Below, in pieces: positions 7,442 to 11,428 of a stretch of DNA of 11,428 nt. This DNA is from an uncultured Alphaproteobacteria bacterium (GTDB lineage: Bacteria; Pseudomonadota; Alphaproteobacteria; RF32; CAG-239): positions 1-11,428 of the forward strand of contig CALXVW010000076.1 of NCBI GenBank assembly GCA_944392185.1, written 5' to 3'. Numbering within the stretch: position 1 is the first letter of the stretch; each line of letters begins with the position of its first letter. Below the pieces are notes generated by a model, which was not told the DNA's origin, ran no database searches, and was given only the letters and a program-made list of their open reading frames with translations. Both the position numbers and the translations under genes were made by a program.

Positions 7442-7933
7442 ATGAAAAAACTTATCATTGTATCGGCAGTACTGGCACTTTCTGCTTGTGCATGCTTTGA
7501 GAGTGATGAACCGGTTGAAGAAACCGTTGTTTATCAGAATGTTCAGGCTCGTCCGCAAAATTGCGATTATTTTGACGGAACCACTTGCTATCGCTACGTT
7601 CGTCGCATTCATCAAGCTCCGGTTATTCGCTATCGTGAGCCACGGGTAGAGGTTGCTACGGTTCAACCAACATGCACCGGCACGGTCTGCGGTTGTGCAG
7701 CAGCGCAAACCACTTGCGGAGGATGCGCTCCTCAGGTAAGAGAAACCCGTGAACCTGTTGAGGTTGTTTATAAGAAGACAACCTATAAAACAGTTTATGA
7801 GCCCAAGACAACAGCTTCTGTCAGCTATGAAAAAGAGCCTTATTGTAAACAGGCGAATTGCACAACAAGTACTGTTGAGGTTGTAGCATCTCCGACCGAG
7901 ACGGAGGAAGAAATTATCCTTAACGTACAATAA
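7442..7933 (+). CDS. Cysteine-rich lipoprotein of unknown function
   Basis: The 163-residue product starts with a lipoprotein signal (MKKLIIVSAVLALSAC); the lipobox LSAC places the acylated cysteine at residue 16. No aspartate follows it (next residues are ACF), so transfer to the outer membrane is likely. The mature chain carries ten further cysteines (18, 41, 49, 78, 83, 85, 92, 95, 135, 140). They include a dense cluster CTGTVCGC plus TCGGC at 78-95. The rest is Thr/Val/Glu/Tyr-rich with loosely repeated phrases such as EPVEETVVYQ and REPVEVVYKK, and no recognisable enzyme domain. AAGGA lies about 9 bases before the ATG. It has its own promoter upstream and an intrinsic terminator downstream, so it is probably monocistronic. 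Cysteine clusters could be disulfide-bonded or metal-binding; neither is shown. Confidence 0.82.
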   Translation: MKKLIIVSAVLALSACACFESDEPVEETVVYQNVQARPQNCDYFDGTTCYRYVRRIHQAPVIRYREPRVEVATVQPTCTGTVCGCAAAQTTCGGCAPQVRETREPVEVVYKKTTYKTVYEPKTTASVSYEKEPYCKQANCTTSTVEVVASPTETEEEIILNVQ

Positions 7934-7963
7934 TCAACAATAATCAATATTGATAATAAAAAC

Positions 7964-7990
7964 GCCGCCTTTATTTAAGGCGGCATTTTT
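7964..7990 (+). terminator. Rho-independent terminator after the lipoprotein gene
   Basis: An 8-bp perfect stem, GCCGCCTT (7964-7971) with AAGGCGGC (7977-7984), closes a 5-base loop and is followed by A and five T. It begins 30 bases after the lipoprotein stop codon. A short A tract on the other side could let it work in reverse as well, but no minus-strand gene ends here. Confidence 0.9.
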
Positions 7991-8113
7991 ATTATGGAGA
8001 GCACAACCTTTGGATGTGTTTCTGAAATAAAATAAATTTTTAAATAAAAAACTATTGATTTTATATTAAATGCAAATACACTTAAATAGCAGCAATTTTA
8101 GAGGTATAGTGCT

Positions 8114-10039
8114 ATGAATGTATTCTTTGCAATTAATAATATGTATATTGATAAATTTTGTGTTTGTTTGGTATCTCTTTTGAGTAATAATAAACAGATG
8201 CAGACTTGCATATATGTAATGATCAATGATTTAACAGAAGAAAATAAAAAGAAGCTGGAAAAGATAGTGCATCGTTTTCCCGGAACGAGTCTAAATATAG
8301 TTGTTCCGGACATGAATAAATTTGAAAAATTGAAATTAAATATAGACTATATATCCATAGAAACATATTTTCGTTATCTTATAGCCGATATTTTGCCCAA
8401 TTCAGATAAGGCGCTTTATCTGGATGCGGATTTAGTTGTCAACGGATCACTGGAAGATTTGTGGAACACATCATTAGAAGGGTATTATGTTGGGGGAGTT
8501 AGAGACGGGTATATTGAAGAGAAAGGGTATAAGAAGCAGATAGGTTTAAGAGAAGATGATTTATATGTAAATGCGGGAGTTTTATTGCTGAATTTAGCCA
8601 AGATACGCCAAGACGGCATGGTAAAAAAGATGTTTGATGCAACGGAGGAATTGCAAGATAAAATCACATTTCAAGATCAAGATATCATCAACATAGTATT
8701 AAGAGGTAAGATAAAAGAGCTAGACAGTATTTATAATTTTATGGTTTACAATGCCAAGCATGAAAGGGTCAAAAGAAAGGCAGCTAAAATCATACATTAC
8801 AACGGTCGTAAAAAACCGTGGGGTCAAGAATGTCGTCATAAGTTAAAAGATATTTGGGGGAGGTATGCAAAAAAGACACAAAAAATATTAAACCGTCCCC
8901 TAAAAGTAGGTTTGATAATTAATGAATTTTTTGGAGGAGCCGGCACGGCATTTGGAGGTTTTGGAATGTTGGCGCGCCAATATATTTGCCGATATATTCC
9001 GAACGAAGACATAAAGATAGATGTTTTGTTGGGCAAGAACAAGAAAAAGTGGTTTGAGGTACAACAATATCATGAAGATGATGTAGATTTATATCGTTTG
9101 CCTAAATTAAAAATTTTTGCTCAAAAGTGGTTAAAAAAACAAGACTATGACATCTATTTATCAATAGAGTTGGTAAGTAATTTTATTTTGGAGCAAGAGC
9201 CGGATAGAAGTAAGAAGCTTATTTTGTGGATACAAGATCCGCGGCCGATGTCTGCGTGGCAAAATGTTATAGGAACCATGCAAACAATAAAAGATCCTTG
9301 TTTTTTTAAGGCCAAAATATATAAAACTGTTTGCAATTGGTCAAGGGCAGGAAGGGTCAGGTTTATAAGCCAAGGCAAATGTTTGGAAAGTTTGGCCAAA
9401 GAGCTATATAAATTACCGCCGGATACGCCGGTTAAGTTTTTGCCCAATCCGATAGAGATTAATTTTGATTTTAAGTTTGATTTAAAGAAAAAGAAGAAAC
9501 AGGTTATTTTTCTGGGGCGTTTGGAAGCGCAAAAAAGAGCATGGTTGTATTGTGAAATAGCCAAGAGGATGCCGGAGTATGATTTTTATGTTTTGGGAGG
9601 TTTTTTCAGATTTGCAGAAGATAACAAGCGGATGTTAGGGACGTATATGAATGGCCAAGTTAAGAATTTACATTTTGTGGGCCATGTAGATGGTGCCGAG
9701 AAGCAGAAATTTTTGGAAGAATCCAGAGTTTTGGTAAATACGGCCATTTGGGAAGGCATCCCGATTTCGTGGTTGGAGGTTTTATCTTATGGTACGGCAG
9801 TTGTTTCAGCCGTAGAAAGAGAAAACTTAGCAAGTAAGTTTGGCGGCTGTGTCGGAGATATTTTAGGCGATGGTTTTGACGGGGTTGATAAATTTATTCC
9901 TGTTATCAGAGAATTGATGGAAAATGATGAGTTGTATGCACAAAAAGCAGAAGCTGCTATTGAATATGTACGCCATACACACAATATTCAGAGATTTGTC
10001 AAAGACCTGAGAGAAGAAATTTATGAAGCCTGCGCCTAA
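8114..10039 (+). CDS. Two-domain glycosyltransferase, GT8-like plus GT4-like
   Basis: A 641-residue fusion of two glycosyltransferase modules. Residues 1 to about 245 form a GT8 (LgtC-type, GT-A fold, metal-dependent, retaining) domain. Its DxD metal motif is DAD at 104-106 in ALYLDADLVVNGSL, with NAGVLLLNL at 153-161, DQDIIN at 188-193 and HYNGRKKPW at 228-236. From about 262 a GT4-like (GT-B fold, retaining) domain follows: glycine-rich loop FFGGAGTAFGGFG (272-284), hinge IFLGRLEAQKR (465-475), and the E-x7-E motif in EGIPISWLE (547-555). There is no signal peptide or membrane segment, so it is presumably cytosolic, building a surface glycan or glycosylating a protein in two steps. The start has GAGG 9 bases upstream. 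It stands alone, with no other glycan genes in view. ATA and AGA codons are frequent. Donor and acceptor sugars are unknown. Confidence 0.88.
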   Translation: MNVFFAINNMYIDKFCVCLVSLLSNNKQMQTCIYVMINDLTEENKKKLEKIVHRFPGTSLNIVVPDMNKFEKLKLNIDYISIETYFRYLIADILPNSDKALYLDADLVVNGSLEDLWNTSLEGYYVGGVRDGYIEEKGYKKQIGLREDDLYVNAGVLLLNLAKIRQDGMVKKMFDATEELQDKITFQDQDIINIVLRGKIKELDSIYNFMVYNAKHERVKRKAAKIIHYNGRKKPWGQECRHKLKDIWGRYAKKTQKILNRPLKVGLIINEFFGGAGTAFGGFGMLARQYICRYIPNEDIKIDVLLGKNKKKWFEVQQYHEDDVDLYRLPKLKIFAQKWLKKQDYDIYLSIELVSNFILEQEPDRSKKLILWIQDPRPMSAWQNVIGTMQTIKDPCFFKAKIYKTVCNWSRAGRVRFISQGKCLESLAKELYKLPPDTPVKFLPNPIEINFDFKFDLKKKKKQVIFLGRLEAQKRAWLYCEIAKRMPEYDFYVLGGFFRFAEDNKRMLGTYMNGQVKNLHFVGHVDGAEKQKFLEESRVLVNTAIWEGIPISWLEVLSYGTAVVSAVERENLASKFGGCVGDILGDGFDGVDKFIPVIRELMENDELYAQKAEAAIEYVRHTHNIQRFVKDLREEIYEACA

Positions 10040-10056
10040 TATTGTTATTTGAGGAT

Positions 10057-10086
10057 TTGTCTGTCGGGGGATAAGGGGAATATTAT
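10057..10086 (+). promoter_or_regulatory. Possible promoter of the methyltransferase gene
   Basis: TTGTCT at 10057-10062 and TATTAT at 10081-10086 are separated by 18 bases, matching the consensus at four and five of six positions. They lie in the 97-base gap after the glycosyltransferase stop, about 50 bases before the methyltransferase ATG. The G-rich spacer is unusual for this region. Co-transcription from the upstream gene is the alternative, since no terminator is visible in the gap. Confidence 0.35.
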
Positions 10087-10136
10087 ATTGCTTTTAGCAG
10101 CCACTTTCGTAATAATAAAGTTAGGAAAGGGAAGCT

Positions 10137-10919
10137 ATGCAAGATAATTACCGACTATATTTAGGTGATAGTTTTGAAATATTAAAAGGTTTTGAAGATG
10201 AAACCTTTGATATGATATTTGTCGATCCGCCGTATTTAATATCAAATGTCGGCACCAGCTGTCAAAATGGGAAATTGGTTTCAATCAACAAAGGCAAGTG
10301 GGACAAAGACGGAGGGATTGAGGCCAACTATGAATTTCACAAAAAATGGTTGTCAGAATGTAAACGTTTATTAAAGCCCAATGGTACGATTTGGGTCTCG
10401 GGCACATATCATAGTTTGTATCCATGTGGCTTTGGCATGATGCAGTTAGGGTATCATATATTAAATGACATCATATGGTTTAAGCCCAATGCCAGCCCGA
10501 ACTTATCTTGCAAATATTTTACGGCCAGTCATGAGAGTTTGATTTGGGCAAGAAAAAGCAAAAAAGCCAAACACTATTTCAATTATCAGGCGATGAAAGA
10601 AGGAGATTTTCCAAAAGATATGATAAAGAAGCCACATTGCCAGATGCGCAGTGTCTGGTCTATTTTTGCCACACCGCCGGAAGAGAAGAAGTTTGGCAGG
10701 CATCCCACTCAAAAACCGTTGGCGCTGTTAGAAAGAATTATTGAAGCGTCGACACAAGAAGGGGCAATGATTTTAGATCCATTTATGGGAAGTGGGACGA
10801 CGGGTGTTGCGGCAACAAAGCTTGGAAGAAATTTTGTTGGTATTGATAATTGTCAAGAATATGTAAAGATAGCGGAAAATCGGATTAAAGACATTATCAA
10901 TCATCGTCCCATGTTGTAA
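10137..10919 (+). CDS. Beta-class DNA N-methyltransferase, DpnA-like
   Basis: An S-adenosylmethionine-dependent amino-methyltransferase of DNA. The catalytic motif VDPPY (29-33) comes before the AdoMet-binding motif DPFMGSGTTG (214-223), the order that defines the beta class. HPTQKP (189-194) and VGIDNCQEY (234-242) are the usual flanking elements. The block WFKPNASPNLSCKYFT to HESLIWARK (114-139) resembles the target-contact region of DpnA and related HinfI/CcrM-type adenine methylases. At 260 residues it is about the length of DpnA (GATC) and lacks the extra C-terminal domain of CcrM (GANTC). AGGAAAGG precedes the ATG. No restriction endonuclease or specificity subunit lies within 509 bases downstream or in the preceding gene. 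It is therefore either an orphan methylase or the first part of a system beyond the window. N6-adenine is the likeliest product; the target site is inferred only by resemblance. Confidence 0.9.
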   Translation: MQDNYRLYLGDSFEILKGFEDETFDMIFVDPPYLISNVGTSCQNGKLVSINKGKWDKDGGIEANYEFHKKWLSECKRLLKPNGTIWVSGTYHSLYPCGFGMMQLGYHILNDIIWFKPNASPNLSCKYFTASHESLIWARKSKKAKHYFNYQAMKEGDFPKDMIKKPHCQMRSVWSIFATPPEEKKFGRHPTQKPLALLERIIEASTQEGAMILDPFMGSGTTGVAATKLGRNFVGIDNCQEYVKIAENRIKDIINHRPML

Positions 10920-11130
10920 ATAATTTTGGTAAGATTAAACGGTTGTAAAACTAATTATCTATAGAGATATAGATAGAAAGTACTTGTTTTTTTCTTTTAA
11001 AATTGCAACTATTAATTTGATATATGCTTATTTGTAACTTTAGGGTGTGTTTTGAAAGTTTGGTGAGTGAAAATAGTTTTCAAAATAAAAACCTTGGAAA
11101 TAAAGGCATATATTGAAAGTGAGTGTACTA
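10920..11130. other. AT-rich intergenic stretch without a supported gene
   Basis: This stretch has long T and A runs and no reading frame with a ribosome-binding site; the longest ATG frame seen is 30 codons (11024-11116, plus strand). It contains the palindrome at 10956-10975. It also has an inverted repeat TTTTGAAA (11050-11057) with TTTCAAAA (11078-11085) around a 20-base loop. No convincing promoter pair was found on the plus strand. Confidence 0.6.
10956..10975. repeat. Perfect 8-bp inverted repeat with GAGA loop
   Basis: TATCTATA and TATAGATA flank a 4-base GAGA, a GNRA-type loop. It starts 37 bases after the methyltransferase stop and is followed about 11 bases later by a run of seven T. 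It could be a weak terminator, but the stem is almost wholly A:T, so a protein-binding palindrome is an equal alternative. Confidence 0.45.
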
Positions 11131-11133
11131 GAA

Positions 11134-11158
11134 GGGCAGAAAGCTCCCCTTTCTGCCC
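11134..11158. repeat. 10-bp perfect inverted repeat (stem-loop 1)
   Basis: GGGCAGAAAG (11134-11143) pairs with CTTTCTGCCC (11149-11158) around a 5-base loop CTCCC. No T-run follows on either strand, so it is not an intrinsic terminator. It marks the left edge of the hairpin block. Confidence 0.8.
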
Positions 11159-11208
11159 GCAGATTCGGTTAGTTAACGATTCGCAAAATATTATTGCAAA
11201 AAAGTAGT

Positions 11209-11228
11209 CTGACTTTCCCCAAAGTCAG
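11209..11228. repeat. 8-bp perfect inverted repeat with CCCC loop (stem-loop 2)
   Basis: CTGACTTT (11209-11216) pairs with AAAGTCAG (11221-11228) around CCCC. Only four bases separate it from the next stem, so the two could stack coaxially in an RNA. Confidence 0.8.
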
Positions 11229-11232
11229 GAGG

Positions 11233-11266
11233 ATAAGGCCATCCAAGTAAACGGTGGCCTTATTTT
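11233..11266 (+). terminator. Stem-loop 3, possible weak terminator
   Basis: ATAAGGCCA (11233-11241) pairs with TGGCCTTAT (11255-11263). After one bulged T, CC (11243-11244) can pair with GG (11253-11254), leaving an 8-base loop. Four T (11263-11266) follow on the plus strand. The U-tract is short and the stem foot is A:T, so it may be an internal helix of a larger RNA rather than a terminator. Confidence 0.35.
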
Positions 11267-11304
11267 GTAGGGATAAGCAAAACACGTTAGAGGTTAGAAC
11301 CCGC

Positions 11305-11337
11305 CCGTCAGAATAAAGCAGGGCTTTACTCTGACGG
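11305..11337. repeat. 14-bp near-perfect inverted repeat (stem-loop 4)
   Basis: CCGTCAGA (11305-11312) pairs with TCTGACGG (11330-11337); after a single A/C mismatch, TAAAGC (11314-11319) pairs with GCTTTA (11323-11328) around a 3-base AGG loop. It is the most stable hairpin in the window. On the plus strand it is followed by AGAGTAGC and a run of eight A, not T, so it is not a terminator in that direction. Confidence 0.85.
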
Positions 11338-11349
11338 AGAGTAGCAAAA

Positions 11350-11384
11350 AAAACATACTCAAAAAGTACGAGGTTTTATGTTTT
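11350..11384. repeat. AT-rich inverted repeat (stem-loop 5)
   Basis: AAAACATA (11350-11357) pairs with TATGTTTT (11377-11384). Inside it CTC (11358-11360) can pair with GAG (11370-11372) across a GTTT bulge. It follows stem-loop 4 by 12 bases. A frame starting at the ATG at 11386 (MVARAGGRKTTDAP to the window edge) begins just after it, without a well-placed ribosome-binding site. Confidence 0.5.
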
Positions 11385-11428
11385 AATGGTAGCTCGGGCT
11401 GGAGGAAGAAAAACAACCGATGCTCCGG

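Larger units (their letters stand above)
11134..11384 (+). ncRNA. Candidate structured RNA: five stem-loops in 250 bases
   Basis: Five inverted repeats follow each other with short linkers: 11134-11158 (10 bp), 11209-11228 (8 bp, CCCC loop), 11233-11263 (9 bp plus 2 bp after a bulged base), 11305-11337 (14 bp, one mismatch, 3-base loop) and 11350-11384 (8 bp plus 3 bp). The block is visibly richer in G and C than the AT-rich 200 bases before it. No frame across it looks like a protein. I compared it by eye with RNase P, tmRNA, SRP, 6S, common riboswitches and group I/II intron cores and found no convincing match. Strand is assumed, because the stems fold either way; the only T-run after a stem (11263-11266) favours plus. 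A retron-type msr/msd RNA, a tracrRNA-like RNA or transposon-end hairpins are possible but unsupported by any neighbouring gene in view. Confidence 0.35.

Noticed and set aside
7313..7930. A minus-strand frame of 205 codons opposite the lipoprotein gene.
   Set aside because: The plus strand has a lipobox, ribosome-binding site, promoter and terminator. The minus-strand product has the composition of an antisense shadow and no family signature.
7943..7954. The 12-base palindrome ATCAATATTGAT just before the terminator.
   Set aside because: It is AT-rich, short, and in a region where such palindromes arise easily; no function can be supported.
11024..11116. A 30-codon plus-strand frame in the AT-rich tail.
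   Set aside because: No ribosome-binding site, no recognisable composition, and the length is expected by chance.
11160..11230. A tmRNA-like stretch (GCAAAAAAGTAGTC) resembling the bases before the resume codon of E. coli tmRNA.
   Set aside because: No tag peptide ending in a degradation signal follows, and no tRNA-like acceptor domain or CCA end is present.
11134..11384. CRISPR array or integron attC sites.
   Set aside because: The stems differ from one another in sequence and there are no direct repeats at regular spacing. The attC core sequences are not present in the right arrangement.
11386..11404. On the minus strand the bases resemble a tRNA 3' end (CCAGC, then a 7-base acceptor-like stretch, then ACCA), suggesting a partial tRNA or an attachment site.
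   Set aside because: The expected T-loop (TTC, purine, A) and the complementary GCTGG arm are missing upstream, and no matching acceptor half is visible. A match of about 17 bases is too short to claim.
11386..11428. A short open frame on the plus strand (MVARAGGRKTTDAP, running off the edge) that could be the start of a gene.
   Set aside because: There is no well-spaced ribosome-binding site. The frame is open upstream into the hairpin block, and strings like this often come from RNA-coding DNA. Fourteen codons are not enough to call.

Overview
The window looks like chromosomal DNA of a Gram-negative, flagellated bacterium, most likely a low-to-moderate GC alphaproteobacterium. The evidence is a P-ring gene (so an outer membrane), a MurE with the DNPR motif typical of meso-diaminopimelate-adding enzymes, a short FlgJ without a muramidase domain, a FlgN-like chaperone beside flgK, and a near-perfect sigma-54 promoter in front of the flagellar genes. 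The uncultured AT-rich alphaproteobacteria of animal guts would fit, but that is inference from gene content and base composition only.

Left part (1-5481, all minus strand). murE is followed by a flagellar cluster flgI-flgJ-flgN-flgK, running leftwards and off the window edge inside flgK. The four flagellar genes are almost gapless (flgI and flgJ share one base, flgJ/flgN and flgN/flgK are separated by about a dozen bases), so they are probably one transcript. It would start at a TGGCAC-N5-TTGCA element 46 bases upstream of flgI. The products cover the P ring (FlgI), rod assembly (FlgJ), the hook-filament junction (FlgK) and the junction-protein chaperone (FlgN).

Middle part (5600-7990, plus strand). 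A divergent two-gene unit encodes a small secreted cysteine-containing protein and a cytoplasmic GH13 alpha-amylase-family enzyme. It is followed by a separately promoted cysteine-rich lipoprotein ending at a clear intrinsic terminator.

Right part (8114-10919, plus strand). An AT-rich gene encodes a 641-residue protein with two glycosyltransferase modules, GT8-like then GT4-like. It is followed by a beta-class adenine/cytosine-N4 DNA methyltransferase resembling the DpnA type, with no restriction enzyme in view. The genes right of murE use the ATA isoleucine codon freely, whereas the visible flgK uses none, so part of this side may be acquired or expressed differently.

Tail (10920-11428). 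No convincing gene is present. The first 200 bases are very AT-rich and contain two inverted repeats. From about 11134 to 11384 there are five stem-loops in 250 bases, including a 14-bp and a 10-bp stem, which suggests a structured RNA or the remains of a mobile element. I could not match it to a known RNA family, and it is the least explained part of the window.
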